A DNA stretch of 50,271 nt from an uncultured Gardnerella sp. (GTDB lineage: Bacteria; Actinomycetota; Actinomycetes; Actinomycetales; Bifidobacteriaceae): NCBI GenBank assembly GCA_947292085.1, contig CAMYPN010000002.1, positions 1 to 50,271 on the forward strand. Reading direction: 5' to 3'. A model generated the notes under the pieces. The model made no database searches, was not told the DNA's origin, and worked only from the letters and a program-made list of their open reading frames with translations. The position numbers and the translations under genes are program-made. Shown in pieces: positions 1 to 9,399 of this stretch. Numbering within the stretch: the first letter of the stretch is position 1; each line of letters opens with the position of its first letter.

Positions 1-1392
1 TACGTTAGCTTGAGATGTAACAAGTGTTGCGAGCGCAAGACGCGTTTTTTCGCCGCCTGAAAGCACTCGAGCAGGTTTCATAGCGTCGTCGCCTGAAAAC
101 AGGAAGCTTCCAAGCATAGAACGCGCTTGCGTATCGTCCAAATTTGGTGCAACATGCTGTAGATTTTCCAACACAGTCGCGTCTAAATCCAAAGTATCGT
201 GTTCCTGAGCAAAATATCCGATTTTGCAACCGTGACCATATTTTACTTCGCCAGTATCTGCTGTTTCTTCTCCTGCTAAAATACGCAATGTTGTAGTTTT
301 ACCAGCACCGTTGTATCCCAAAATAACAACTCGAGAACCTTTGTCTATTGCAAGATTAATTCCCGCGAAAACAATATTAGAACCATAAGCTTTAGAAATA
401 TCTTTAGCCATAATAGGTGTTTTGCCGCAAGGAGCTGGTTCAGGGAAACGAATGTCTGCAACTTTTTCGCGGCTTTGAGCCTCACTTGTTTCACTGAGCA
501 AACGTTCGGCTCTGCGCATCATATTCTGCGCAGCAACAGCCTTCGTAGCTTTTGCATGCAAGCGAATACCTTGCTTCATAAGACGTTCTGCCTTCTTTTC
601 GGCAACTTCGCGCTCTCTACGGCGACGCTCTTCATCTACTACGCGCTGATGCAAATAAGCCTTCCAACCCATAGAATACATATCTATTTGAGCAAGCTGA
701 GCGTCCAAATGCCACACTTTATTTACTACTTCATCAAGCAGCTCAGTTGAGTGCGAAATAACAAGGAATCCACCTTCGAAACGTTTCAAATAGTTTCGCA
801 ACCATATAATAGAGTCTGCATCTAAATGGTTTGTAGGTTCGTCAAGAATTAATGTGTCTGCGTTAGAAAACAGAATACGTGCGAGCTCAATACGCCTGCG
901 CTGGCCGCCGGAAAGAGTTCCTAAAGATTGCTGCATAACTTCTTGCGGAAGACCTAAGCTTGTTGCCATTGATATTGCTTCGGATTGTACAGAGTAACCG
1001 CCTGCTTTTTCAAAATCTTGCATAGCTTTGTCGTAGCGGTTCATAGCTTTAGTCATGACATCCGGGTCTGGGTCTGTCATTTCTTTTTCAGCCTTGCGGA
1101 TTCTAGAAACAATAGAAGAAATATCGCGAGCGCTCATAATACGATCAATTACGCTTTGCTCAGGATCAGCTGCATGTGTATCTTGAGGAAGATATCCTAA
1201 ACCTCCACTTACTCGAACAGAACCTCCAGCAGGAAGCATATCTCCTGTAATCACGCGTGTAAGAGTAGTTTTGCCTGCACCGTTACGACCAACTAAACCG
1301 ATTTTATCTCCTTTAGTAACGTGAAAATCGGTAGGGTTTAGCAGTGTGCGCGCACCAATTTGTATGGTCAATGCTTGTGCGTCAATAGGCAT
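1..1392 (-). CDS. ABC-F family ATP-binding protein (3' end outside window)
   Basis: The gene runs off the left edge; 464 codons are visible. It holds two ABC ATPase modules in one chain with no membrane segments, the ABC-F arrangement. Module one has Walker A GRNGAGKT at residues 35-42, signature LSGGQ and Walker B with DEPTNHLD. A charged Arg/Glu/Lys linker follows, then module two with GYNGAGKT and LSGGE. ABC-F proteins act on the ribosome as translation factors or, in some subgroups, protect it from antibiotics; the sequence alone does not say which applies. The start ATG at 1392 opens directly into the typical N-terminus MPIDAQALTI. Its ribosome binding site is weak. Confidence 0.9.
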   Translation of the reverse strand, partial: MPIDAQALTIQIGARTLLNPTDFHVTKGDKIGLVGRNGAGKTTLTRVITGDMLPAGGSVRVSGGLGYLPQDTHAADPEQSVIDRIMSARDISSIVSRIRKAEKEMTDPDPDVMTKAMNRYDKAMQDFEKAGGYSVQSEAISMATSLGLPQEVMQQSLGTLSGGQRRRIELARILFSNADTLILDEPTNHLDADSIIWLRNYLKRFEGGFLVISHSTELLDEVVNKVWHLDAQLAQIDMYSMGWKAYLHQRVVDEERRRREREVAEKKAERLMKQGIRLHAKATKAVAAQNMMRRAERLLSETSEAQSREKVADIRFPEPAPCGKTPIMAKDISKAYGSNIVFAGINLAIDKGSRVVILGYNGAGKTTTLRILAGEETADTGEVKYGHGCKIGYFAQEHDTLDLDATVLENLQHVAPNLDDTQARSMLGSFLFSGDDAMKPARVLSGGEKTRLALATLVTSQANV

Positions 1393-1538
1393 AATATGTA
1401 TCCGTTTCCCAAAAATTAGGCTTCTATTGTGTGTGTATTTAATAAAGTATTAGCCAAACTCACTATTATACTGTTAGGCTGTCACGAAGAACTGCTTAGA
1501 ACATTATTTTGTGCCCCGTTCAACAAAATAAAGTAAAT

Positions 1539-1567
1539 TTTACTTTTTCGAACACTTGTTCTATACT
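1539..1567 (+). promoter_or_regulatory. uvrA promoter
   Basis: The -10 hexamer TATACT (1562-1567) lies 17 bases after TTTACT (1539-1544), a fair -35. Transcription would start near 1574, giving a leader of about 45 bases before the GTG start of uvrA. The spacer contains the LexA-type box, so a bound repressor would block polymerase. Confidence 0.65.
1549..1562 (+). promoter_or_regulatory. LexA-type SOS box
   Basis: CGAACACTTGTTCT contains the perfect dyad GAAC-N4-GTTC and fits the LexA operator consensus of Gram-positive bacteria and actinobacteria (CGAACRNRYGTTYC-like). It sits inside the spacer of the uvrA promoter, the usual repressing position. uvrA is a classical SOS gene, so site and gene agree. 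Confidence 0.8.
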
Positions 1568-1617
1568 TAGTAAGTGTAATTTGTTTTGGGGGAGTAGCGT
1601 ATGCGTGGAGGTGTGTT

Positions 1618-4575
1618 GTGAATAATAAAGTAAGTCAGCAATCTGATATGTTACAAGTATTGCTTAATAATGCTCCACTTAATGAGCATGACGGCACTAT
1701 AGTATCGGATTTATCTAAAGTTCCTGCTGAATGGAAAATAACAATTCAAGGCGCTCGCGAACATAATCTAAAAAATGTTAGTTTGTCTATTCCTAGGAAC
1801 CGTATGGTGGTATTTACCGGACTTTCAGGATCTGGCAAATCTTCTTTAGCTTTTGACACATTGTTTGCAGAAGGACAACGTAGGTATGTTGAATCTTTAA
1901 GCGCGTACGCTAGGCAATTTTTAGGAAGAATGGATAAGCCTGACGTTGATTTTATTGAAGGATTGAGTCCAGCTGTTTCTATTGATCAAAAAACTACGAA
2001 TCGCAACCCTCGTTCTACTGTTGGAACTATTACAGAAATATACGATTATTTAAGATTATTATTTGCTAGAATTGGTATTCCTCATTGCCCTGAATGTGGT
2101 CAACTTGTTAATGCTCAAACACCTCAACAGATGACAGATACATTACTGTCATTGCCTGAACGCACGAGATTGCAAATTTTAGCTCCAGTGGTCAGAGGAA
2201 GAAAAGGAGAGTTTAAAGATACTATCGAATTATTGAGATCAGACGGGTATGCGCGCGCAATTATTGACGGTAATATGTGTGAGCTTTCTGAAGATATTAC
2301 TCTCGAAAAGCAGAAAAAACATACTATTGAAGTTGTTATTGATCGTCTAGTTATAAAAGATGGTATTAGAGTTCGTCTTACAGATTCTATCGAAACGGCT
2401 TTGAAACTTTCAAAGGGCGTTATGATTGCTGACTTTGTCGATGAGCCGAAAGATTCTTCTAATCGTCGTCAATCTTTTTCTGAGAATCGTTCATGTCCTA
2501 ACAATCATCAACTAGAACTTGATGAAATTGAGCCAAGAACCTTTTCGTTCAACGCTCCTTATGGAGCATGTCCAGAATGTTCCGGAATTGGGTACAATCT
2601 TGAGATTGATCCTGAACTAGTTATTCCAGACCCTGATAAATCTCTTGCACAAGGCGCTATTGAACCTTGGTCAATGAATAAAGCTGCAGGTATGTACTAT
2701 CAGCATATACTTTCCGGTCTTTCACAAGATTTAGGTTTTAGTATGAACACTCCTTGGAAAGATTTGCCAGAAAGTGTTCAGAAATCAATCATGTATGGTC
2801 ATGATTTCAGCGTAAAAGTTTCATACAAAAACAGGTGGGGTAGGCAACGCGAATACTCTACAGGTTTCGAAGGTGTTGTACGTACTCTTATGCGAAAGCA
2901 TGATGAAACTGATTCTGATCAAATGCGACAGTATTATGAGTCATACATGCGTGAAGTACCGTGCCAAAAGTGTCAGGGAAAGCGTTTACGTCCAGAAGTT
3001 CTTGCAGTAACGGTATCAGATACTTCAATATCTGAAGTTTGCGATATGCCAGTTGAAAAAAGTTTGCAGTGGATAAATTCACTCAAGTTAGAAGGTTCAA
3101 AAGCGCTTATTGCAGGAGAAGTTCTAAAGGAAATACGTGCTCGACTTGGATTTTTAAATGATGTTGGTTTAAACTATCTAACTCTTTCAAGAGCCGCAAA
3201 AACACTATCTGGTGGTGAAGCGCAACGAATAAGATTAGCTACACAAATAGGTTCAGGTTTAGTAGGAGTAATGTACGTACTGGATGAGCCTTCTATTGGG
3301 TTGCATCAACGAGATAATGAGCGTCTAATTGCAACACTTCATCACTTACGTAACCTTGGCAACACGCTTATAGTTGTTGAGCATGATGAAGATACAATTC
3401 GTCAAGCAGACTGGCTTGTAGATATTGGTCCTGAAGCTGGAGAGCATGGCGGTGAAGTTGTTTATTCTGGTCTTTCAACAAATATTGTTAAAGCAAAACG
3501 CTCAATTACTGGAGATTATATTTCAGGAAGAAAATCAATAGAAGTGCCTAAAAATAGGCGTTTGGTTGATTCAGAACGCATGCTTAATATTATTGGTGCT
3601 AAGGAGCATAATCTTAAAAATATTGATGTAAGTATACCTTTGGGAGTATTTACCTGCATTACAGGAGTGTCAGGATCTGGTAAATCAACACTAATAAATT
3701 CTATTCTTTACCCAGTTCTTGCAGATAAGCTTAATGGAGCACGAATTGTTCCAGGAAAGCACAAGAGAGTAGAAGGCCTAGAGTATTGCGACAAAGTGGT
3801 TCATGTAGATCAGAATCCTATAGGCCGTACGCCTCGATCTAATCCTGCAACATACACGGGAGTATGGGATAAAATCCGTTCGCTTTTTGCACAAACAGCA
3901 GAAGCAAAAGTTAGAGGTTACGGCCCTGGAAGATTCTCATTCAATGTTAAAGGTGGTCGTTGCGAAGCGTGTCATGGTGACGGTACTTTAAAAATCGAGA
4001 TGAATTTCCTGCCGGATGTGTACGTAGAATGTGAAACATGTCACGGAAAAAGATATAACAGAGAAACTTTGGAAGTTACTTATAATGGCAAGTCTGTTTC
4101 TGATGTTCTTGACATGTCTATTTCTGAGGCAGCAGTATTTTTCAAAGCTTACCCTTCTATTTCACGTTATTTAGACACTCTTGTACAAGTGGGATTAGGT
4201 TATATTCGTTTAGGACAAAGTGCCACAACACTTTCCGGCGGTGAGTCTCAGCGAGTAAAACTTGCCACAGAATTGCAACGTAGATCTACAGGAAAAACTG
4301 TTTATATTCTTGACGAACCTACTACAGGTCTTCATTTTGAGGATGTTAGAAAACTTTTAACAGTTCTTCAATCCCTTGTAGATAAAGGTAACAGTGTTAT
4401 TGTTATTGAGCATAATCTTGATGTTGTAAAGTCTGCTGATTGGATTATTGATTTAGGGCCAGAAGGGGGAGATTCTGGAGGAACTGTTGTTGCTCAAGGA
4501 AGTCCAGAAAGTGTTGCACTATGCGAAAAAAGTTGGACTGGTAAATTCCTTAAGCAAATGCTTAACAATAAATAG
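1618..4575 (+). CDS. uvrA: Excinuclease ABC subunit A
   Basis: UvrA is the damage-recognition ATPase of nucleotide excision repair; it loads UvrB onto distorted DNA. The 985-residue product has the full family layout. A first ATPase half has Walker [10 protein letters not shown] at residues 68-76. CxxC zinc-binding pairs follow, such as CPEC in the first insertion and [10 protein letters not shown] further on. The second half has GVSGSGKST, the C-terminal zinc module (CEACHGDG and CETCHGKR), and signatures LSGGEAQR and LSGGESQR. Start is GTG, preceded by GGAG seven bases upstream; no upstream ATG in frame competes. The first 40 residues are a poorly conserved extension. uvrC follows after 93 bases, so both may share the SOS-type promoter. 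Confidence 0.97.
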   Translation: MNNKVSQQSDMLQVLLNNAPLNEHDGTIVSDLSKVPAEWKITIQGAREHNLKNVSLSIPRNRMVVFTGLSGSGKSSLAFDTLFAEGQRRYVESLSAYARQFLGRMDKPDVDFIEGLSPAVSIDQKTTNRNPRSTVGTITEIYDYLRLLFARIGIPHCPECGQLVNAQTPQQMTDTLLSLPERTRLQILAPVVRGRKGEFKDTIELLRSDGYARAIIDGNMCELSEDITLEKQKKHTIEVVIDRLVIKDGIRVRLTDSIETALKLSKGVMIADFVDEPKDSSNRRQSFSENRSCPNNHQLELDEIEPRTFSFNAPYGACPECSGIGYNLEIDPELVIPDPDKSLAQGAIEPWSMNKAAGMYYQHILSGLSQDLGFSMNTPWKDLPESVQKSIMYGHDFSVKVSYKNRWGRQREYSTGFEGVVRTLMRKHDETDSDQMRQYYESYMREVPCQKCQGKRLRPEVLAVTVSDTSISEVCDMPVEKSLQWINSLKLEGSKALIAGEVLKEIRARLGFLNDVGLNYLTLSRAAKTLSGGEAQRIRLATQIGSGLVGVMYVLDEPSIGLHQRDNERLIATLHHLRNLGNTLIVVEHDEDTIRQADWLVDIGPEAGEHGGEVVYSGLSTNIVKAKRSITGDYISGRKSIEVPKNRRLVDSERMLNIIGAKEHNLKNIDVSIPLGVFTCITGVSGSGKSTLINSILYPVLADKLNGARIVPGKHKRVEGLEYCDKVVHVDQNPIGRTPRSNPATYTGVWDKIRSLFAQTAEAKVRGYGPGRFSFNVKGGRCEACHGDGTLKIEMNFLPDVYVECETCHGKRYNRETLEVTYNGKSVSDVLDMSISEAAVFFKAYPSISRYLDTLVQVGLGYIRLGQSATTLSGGESQRVKLATELQRRSTGKTVYILDEPTTGLHFEDVRKLLTVLQSLVDKGNSVIVIEHNLDVVKSADWIIDLGPEGGDSGGTVVAQGSPESVALCEKSWTGKFLKQMLNNK

Positions 4576-4668
4576 AATGCGATCAACCTTTACAGTCTGC
4601 TGCAACTTTTAGGTAAATAAATTTTTAAGCAAATAAATGAGATTTTCTTATGTGAAAGGAGGTGAATA

Positions 4669-6969
4669 ATGGATAGTTCGAATAATTCTATAAGCAATAA
4701 TTTATTAGATAATTTGAAAGATGATAAGTCTGCAGAAAATATTAATTGGCATAAAACTAAAACTGATTTTAATATGGTTTCTGATTTTAATGAGAATCAT
4801 GTAAACGCTTTAGGAGCACCATTATTAGGTGACACTAGAGATTTATTCAGGCCGGCTTCTAAAGATATTCCTGCGCAACCTGGTGTATATAAGTGGAGAG
4901 ATGAAGAAGGCCGTGTAATTTACGTTGGTAAAGCTAAGAATTTGCGAAATCGTCTTGCTAATTATTTTCAGCCTCTTTATCAGCTTCACCCTAGAACTCA
5001 AACTATGGTTTTAACTGCTCGTAGTTTGGAATGGACTGTTGTAGAAACTGAAATAGAAGCACTTAGTCTTGAATACACGTGGATTAAAGAGTTTAATCCA
5101 AGATTTAATGTTGTATTTCGAGATGATAAAACATACCCTTATTTGGCTGTAAGTGTGGGAGAGAAATTCCCAAGAGTATGGATTACTAGAAACCGTGGTA
5201 GTCGTGGAGCGCAGTATTTTGGACCTTACGCTAAAGTATGGCCACTTCGTCACAGCTTAGATTCATTACTAAAAGCTTTTCCAGTTCGCACTTGCACTTC
5301 AAGCGCATTTAATAAAGCAAGAAGAACAGGTAGACAATGTTTGCTTGCTTCAATAGGAAAGTGTTCGGCGCCTTGTGTAGGAAGTATTGATTTTAAAACT
5401 CATAGAAGGTATGTAAGTCAACTCGTTGGAGTGCTTACTGGCAGTGTGGGCGAATCATATTTAGCACAACTCAATCGTGATATGAAACAAGCAAGTGAGG
5501 AATTGGAATTTGAACGAGCAGCAAAATTACGAGACAAAATTAATTTGCTTAGTACAGTTTTGCAATCAAATTCTGTAGTTCTAGATGAAGATGTAGAGGC
5601 AGATGTTTTTGGTTTAAGCAGTGACGAACTAGAAGGATCAGTTCACGTCTTTTTCGTACGTTCCGGAATTATTCGAGGTGAACGAAATTGGGGGGTTGAA
5701 CGTGCCGACGATAAAGACGATGTAGATCTTCTTGCCGACTTATTAGTGCACTTGTATGGAGAATATCAAGAAAATGCGCAAATTGATCAAAAAAATTATG
5801 AAAGCATCGTAGAAAGTTTAAAATCAAAGAACTCAAATTCTCGAATAGAAGAAACGCGTAACGCAGTGTCTAATACTCAGAATGCTACTGCTACGGATTC
5901 TAATTTGCGTGCGAAAGCAACAAAAATGAGACGAGAAAGACAAGAGACAACTGGTAGAGAAGATTTTCTTGCACCAATTTCTCCAATACCGAGAGAAATT
6001 ATTGTTCCTATCGCTATTCAAGACGAAAGACGAAGTGAAATAGAATCATGGCTTACGCAATTAAGAGGTTCAAAAGTAACTATTAGAGTGCCTTCTCGTG
6101 GAGAAAAACGTGAATTACTTGAGAGAGCAAACGATAATGCTAATCAGGCTTTAACAAGACTAAAAGCCAGCCGCATAAATAGTTTAGAAAAGCGCAGCCA
6201 AGCAATGAATGAAGTTGCTAAAGCTTTAGGATTATCTAAGTCACCTCTGCGTATAGAATGTTACGATATTTCGAATACTGTTGATGGTACTTACCAGGTA
6301 GCTTCAATGGTTGTTTTTGAGGATGCAATAGCAAAACCAAGTGACTACAGGCATTTTGCTATTCGTGGAGATGATGGTAACGGTCGACTTGATGATTTAA
6401 GTGCAGTCTATGAAACAATTTCGAGAAGATTTAAACATGCTGACTCCTCAATAAGCAATTGCGAGAACGAAAATAATATTGGCTCTGAAAATAGTAATAC
6501 TGAAAATACAGGAAAGAGAAATCACCGTTTTGCTTATTCTCCTAACCTAATAGTTGTTGATGGAGGTAGAGAACAAGCCAAAGCAGCTATGAAAGCATTA
6601 GAAGATAATTCTATAACAGGAGTAGCAGTATGTGGACTTTCTAAAAAGTTAGAAGAGGTATGGCTTCCAGATAGTGATTACCCTATTATTCTTAAAAGAA
6701 GTTCGGAAGGATTATATTTGCTACAGCGCGCACGCGATGAATCTCATCGTTTTGCTATAACTTACCATCGCAATCGTAGACGTAAAGGATTAATTAAATC
6801 TTCATTAGATTCTATACCTGGAATCGGAGCCGTATATAGAAAGCGACTTATTGGCGCTTTTGGTTCTGTAAAAAACTTGCGTGAAGCTTCAGTTGAACAG
6901 TTAAAACAAGTGGAAGGAATAGGAGAGAGCAAAGCTGAAATAATATACGAATACTTCAAAAATAAGTGA
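4669..6969 (+). CDS. uvrC: Excinuclease ABC subunit C
   Basis: UvrC makes both incisions during nucleotide excision repair. The 766-residue protein has a 65-residue nonconserved N-terminus, then the GIY-YIG nuclease (GVY at 72-74, YVG at 85-87). A cysteine cluster at 209, 224, 232 and 236 resembles that reported to hold an iron-sulfur cluster in E. coli UvrC. The UVR motif for UvrB contact is near 275-294. An RNase H-like second nuclease and tandem helix-hairpin-helix repeats close the chain. Two low-complexity inserts rich in Asn, Ser and Glu (about 375-430 and 640-660) explain the larger size than the common 600-700 residues. The start is fixed by a near-perfect AAAGGAGGTG site. Confidence 0.96.
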   Translation: MDSSNNSISNNLLDNLKDDKSAENINWHKTKTDFNMVSDFNENHVNALGAPLLGDTRDLFRPASKDIPAQPGVYKWRDEEGRVIYVGKAKNLRNRLANYFQPLYQLHPRTQTMVLTARSLEWTVVETEIEALSLEYTWIKEFNPRFNVVFRDDKTYPYLAVSVGEKFPRVWITRNRGSRGAQYFGPYAKVWPLRHSLDSLLKAFPVRTCTSSAFNKARRTGRQCLLASIGKCSAPCVGSIDFKTHRRYVSQLVGVLTGSVGESYLAQLNRDMKQASEELEFERAAKLRDKINLLSTVLQSNSVVLDEDVEADVFGLSSDELEGSVHVFFVRSGIIRGERNWGVERADDKDDVDLLADLLVHLYGEYQENAQIDQKNYESIVESLKSKNSNSRIEETRNAVSNTQNATATDSNLRAKATKMRRERQETTGREDFLAPISPIPREIIVPIAIQDERRSEIESWLTQLRGSKVTIRVPSRGEKRELLERANDNANQALTRLKASRINSLEKRSQAMNEVAKALGLSKSPLRIECYDISNTVDGTYQVASMVVFEDAIAKPSDYRHFAIRGDDGNGRLDDLSAVYETISRRFKHADSSISNCENENNIGSENSNTENTGKRNHRFAYSPNLIVVDGGREQAKAAMKALEDNSITGVAVCGLSKKLEEVWLPDSDYPIILKRSSEGLYLLQRARDESHRFAITYHRNRRRKGLIKSSLDSIPGIGAVYRKRLIGAFGSVKNLREASVEQLKQVEGIGESKAEIIYEYFKNK

Positions 6970-7059
6970 GAATGTTTGAAGCATAATATTGAAGCATAAT
7001 TCGTATAGATAGCAAAATATAACTTCCACTGATGATTAAAATTAGTGTTACTAATAAAA

Positions 7060-7095
7060 TTACAGCCTGACATACTACAAGCTGCCAGGCTGTAA
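7060..7095. terminator. Hairpin between convergent uvrC and GuaB3-like genes
   Basis: A perfect 10-base stem (7060-7069 with 7086-7095, core TACAGCCTG/CAGGCTGTA) closes a 16-base loop between two convergent genes. No clean T-run follows on either strand, so it may be a weak bidirectional terminator. Confidence 0.5.
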
Positions 7096-7135
7096 ATTTA
7101 GCTTTAAATTCAAATATTGTAAGTTAATATAACTA

Positions 7136-8266
7136 TTAGCGAATATCACTGTGGAACGGGTTTATAACAACATTGCAACGTTGGAAACTTTTAACATCCA
7201 CGTATCCTGTTGAAGCCATAGTGCGTCGTAAAGCTCCAACAAAATTAGTTGTGCCATCAGCTTCATGACTTGGTCCAAACAGAACATTTTCCAAAGGAGC
7301 AACGGTTCCAACATGACTGCGCATTCCGCGTGGCAAAGAAGCATGACGAGCTTCAGCACCCCAATGAGTGCCGCGCCCAGGTGCTTCAGTTGCTCTCGCC
7401 AGAGGAGTGCCTAGCATTACAGCGTCCGCTCCCATTGCTAAAGCCTTTATGAAGTTGCCGGAAGTTCCCATTCCGCCATCTGCAATAATCTGCACGTAGC
7501 GTCCGCCTGACTCATCCATGTAGTCACGACGAGCTTCAGCAACATCAGCAATAGCCGTGGCTAATGGAGCTTGAACGCCAAGAGTGTTCATAGTTGCAGA
7601 TACTGCACCTCCGCCAAAACCAACAAGAATGCCAGCAGCTCCAGTGCGCATTAGGTGAAGTGCAGAAGTATAATCAGCGCAGCCACCTACTATAACAGGA
7701 ACATCTAAATCGTAAATGAACTTCTTCAAATCGAGTGGCTCGTGATCTTTTGATACATGTTCGGCAGAAACTGCAGTTCCACGAATTACGAAAAGATCAA
7801 CGCCTGCTTCAATAACAGTGCTATAAAGTTCTTGAGTGCGCTGTGGAGAAAGAGCACCGGCTACAGTGACTCCAGCTTCTCGTATTGTGTGCAAACGTTC
7901 AGCAATAAGCTCTGGTTTAATTGGTTCCTCGTAAATTTCCTGAATACGCCTCGTTGCTATATTGTCAGGAAGCTCAGATATTTCCTTAAGAAGAGGCTCT
8001 GGGTTTTCATAGCGAGTCCATAAGCCTTCCAAGTCAAGAACACCAAGAGCACCCATTTGACCCATTGCAATAGCAGTATCTGGACTTGTAACAGAATCCA
8101 TAGGAGCTGCAATAACAGGAACGTCAAATGTGTACGCGTCTACTTGCCAAGTGGTTGATACGGCTTTAGGGTCGCGTGAGCGTCGTGAAGGGAGGATAGC
8201 AACATCGTCGAGAGAATATGCGACGTGGGCTTTTTTGCCCAAACCTATTTCAATTTCCTGAGACAT
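7136..8266 (-). CDS. GuaB3-type IMP dehydrogenase-family protein
   Basis: The 376-residue product is an IMPDH/GMP reductase-type TIM barrel without the CBS pair found in full IMP dehydrogenases of nearly 500 residues. The N-terminus MSQEIEIGLGKKA is typical of the actinobacterial GuaB3 group, whose reaction is debated (GMP reductase or IMP dehydrogenase-like). Phosphate-binding glycines (ADGGMGTSG) are present. The active-site loop reads GGGAVSATM at 218-226 where IMPDH and GMP reductase have GPGSICTTR, so the nucleophilic cysteine is replaced by Ser223. Start: ATG at 8266 is preferred over a GTG at 8335 because family homology begins there; the upstream 23 codons look like leader. Confidence 0.85.
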   Translation of the reverse strand: MSQEIEIGLGKKAHVAYSLDDVAILPSRRSRDPKAVSTTWQVDAYTFDVPVIAAPMDSVTSPDTAIAMGQMGALGVLDLEGLWTRYENPEPLLKEISELPDNIATRRIQEIYEEPIKPELIAERLHTIREAGVTVAGALSPQRTQELYSTVIEAGVDLFVIRGTAVSAEHVSKDHEPLDLKKFIYDLDVPVIVGGCADYTSALHLMRTGAAGILVGFGGGAVSATMNTLGVQAPLATAIADVAEARRDYMDESGGRYVQIIADGGMGTSGNFIKALAMGADAVMLGTPLARATEAPGRGTHWGAEARHASLPRGMRSHVGTVAPLENVLFGPSHEADGTTNFVGALRRTMASTGYVDVKSFQRCNVVINPFHSDIR

Positions 8267-8379
8267 ACTTACCAGGCTAATGCCGTATATTGACGAAATT
8301 AGTACGCATGTTTTATTGTCTAATACTGAAATCACGGAAGTTGTGATTTTATAAACCGTAATGTGTATAACTTTATTTT

Positions 8380-8402
8380 AAAAAAACCTTGATTTTTCAA
8401 GG
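8380..8402 (-). terminator. Terminator-like hairpin in the leader of the GuaB3-like gene
   Basis: On the minus strand, CCTTGA-AAAA-TCAAGG is followed at once by seven T. This is a compact intrinsic-terminator shape. It lies upstream of, and on the same strand as, the GuaB3-like gene, with no minus-strand gene before it, so it would act as an attenuator or end a very short RNA. Confidence 0.55.
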
Positions 8403-8424
8403 AACACACCGACACCAGTTATAA

Positions 8425-8452
8425 TTTATACACATTTTTTGATTTTATTCAA
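8425..8452 (-). promoter_or_regulatory. Candidate promoter for the GuaB3-like gene
   Basis: On the minus strand TTGAAT (8452-8447) and TATAAA (8430-8425) are separated by 16 bases. Transcription would begin near 8418, only about 16 bases before the hairpin at 8387-8402. Confidence 0.45.
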
Positions 8453-8563
8453 AATGCTACTTAATCGCGGTGTATGCTATTTCTAATCCGATTTTAAGTC
8501 GATATTTTTCTACTAAAAATTGGATTAAGAAAGATAGAGAAAAAAAGAGATGGGAAGATAAAA

Positions 8564-9175
8564 ATGGTTTCTGTTATGGGAACAATGAAAGAGCCATTTG
8601 ATGAGAATCAAAGCGGTAGAAATGAAAATGAAAAGTGCGGAAACGAATGGGCATGTGGTATGGGAAATTGTGGATGGCAAAAAGAACCACCTCCACAATT
8701 TCCATATCGTTCGCGAGAACCGTTACCAGCTCATGAGGGAGTATTACCTATTGGTTTTGTGAACTCTTCTGTGCCGTATCATATAGGCGTGTGCTTTAAT
8801 AGCACGGATGACGAAAAGTTATTCTTATCACTCGCTTTAAGAACGTGCAGAATCGCTTGTGTTGTTGCTGATATTTCTCGCGGTCGTCCAGTCCCGAAGG
8901 CAATGAGGGATTTGCTTACGCCTGAATGTTCGGCAAAATTGAAGAATATGTGGTCAGTTTTGGACAACTTTTTTAAGGAAATTGAAGATTCTGAAAGTCG
9001 TTCAAGACTGCGCAGATTCCCTGCTATACCAAACATGATTAACGGTATGATGGTAAGTCCAAACCGCTTTGAAGGAGTGGTGTGCGTTATGGTTGGCGTA
9101 ATGCGCTATTGGGAATCACTGTCATTAGAGTATCGTCATGGAGCATGGATATGCACTTACGCAGACTTAGGCTAA
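8564..9175 (+). CDS. Rv3235-family protein (DUF6459-like), unknown function
   Basis: This 203-residue protein has a variable, Gly/Pro/Cys-containing N-terminus (about 1-75) and a conserved-looking C-terminal half. Features resembling the actinobacterial Rv3235 family are a helix ending in RGRPVPKAM, the segment LLTPECSAKL, and a closing beta pattern MVGVMRYWESLSLEYRHGAWICT. The assignment is from memory of family patterns and moderately sure. No signal peptide or membrane segment is visible. The start ATG has GGGAAG seven bases upstream. In many actinobacteria such genes lie near secA; no secA is present here. Function is not known. Confidence 0.7.
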   Translation: MVSVMGTMKEPFDENQSGRNENEKCGNEWACGMGNCGWQKEPPPQFPYRSREPLPAHEGVLPIGFVNSSVPYHIGVCFNSTDDEKLFLSLALRTCRIACVVADISRGRPVPKAMRDLLTPECSAKLKNMWSVLDNFFKEIEDSESRSRLRRFPAIPNMINGMMVSPNRFEGVVCVMVGVMRYWESLSLEYRHGAWICTYADLG

Positions 9176-9226
9176 TCTTGCGAGATTAAGTCATAATTAT
9201 GCGTGTTTAAGTCAGTTTTCATTTTT

Positions 9227-9282
9227 TATCTTGACTTTTTGTTTGATATTCGGTAACGGATCTCATTCAAAAAGTCAAGATA
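9227..9282 (+). terminator. Long perfect hairpin downstream of the Rv3235-family gene
   Basis: A 15-base perfect inverted repeat (9227-9241 with 9268-9282, core ATCTTGACTTTTTG) encloses an inner stem TTCG-GTAA-CGGA with a GNRA-type tetraloop. It may terminate the upstream gene, although the following T-run is short and broken. Confidence 0.5.
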
Positions 9283-9386
9283 TCTTTTAGTTGTATTGTC
9301 GTTTGTACGAATGTTTTTGTAAAAATAGATAATTTTGTGTGAATATTTTTGTATATATTTTGTTCGTGTCGGCATATTTAATCACG

Positions 9387-9392
9387 TACAAT
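9387..9392 (+). promoter_or_regulatory. -10 element of a leaderless start for the acyl-CoA ligase
   Basis: TACAAT ends exactly seven bases before the ATG at 9400, and the seven bases (AAAAAGC) contain no Shine-Dalgarno sequence. Transcription would start at or next to the start codon. The -35 is weak. Confidence 0.6.
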
Positions 9393-9399
9393 AAAAAGC

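Larger units (their letters stand above)
1393..1617. other. Divergent intergenic region between ABC-F gene and uvrA
   Basis: This 225-base spacer separates two divergent genes. Toward the left it holds a TATAAT hexamer on the minus strand (1465-1470), a likely -10 for the ABC-F gene with a poor -35. Toward the right it holds the uvrA promoter and the LexA-type box, listed separately. A six-codon reading frame at 1601 overlaps the uvrA start and is probably chance. Confidence 0.6.

Noticed and set aside
1601..1621. Six-codon reading frame MRGGVL overlapping the uvrA start
   Set aside because: It contains the uvrA ribosome binding site, has none of its own, and such short frames are common by chance.
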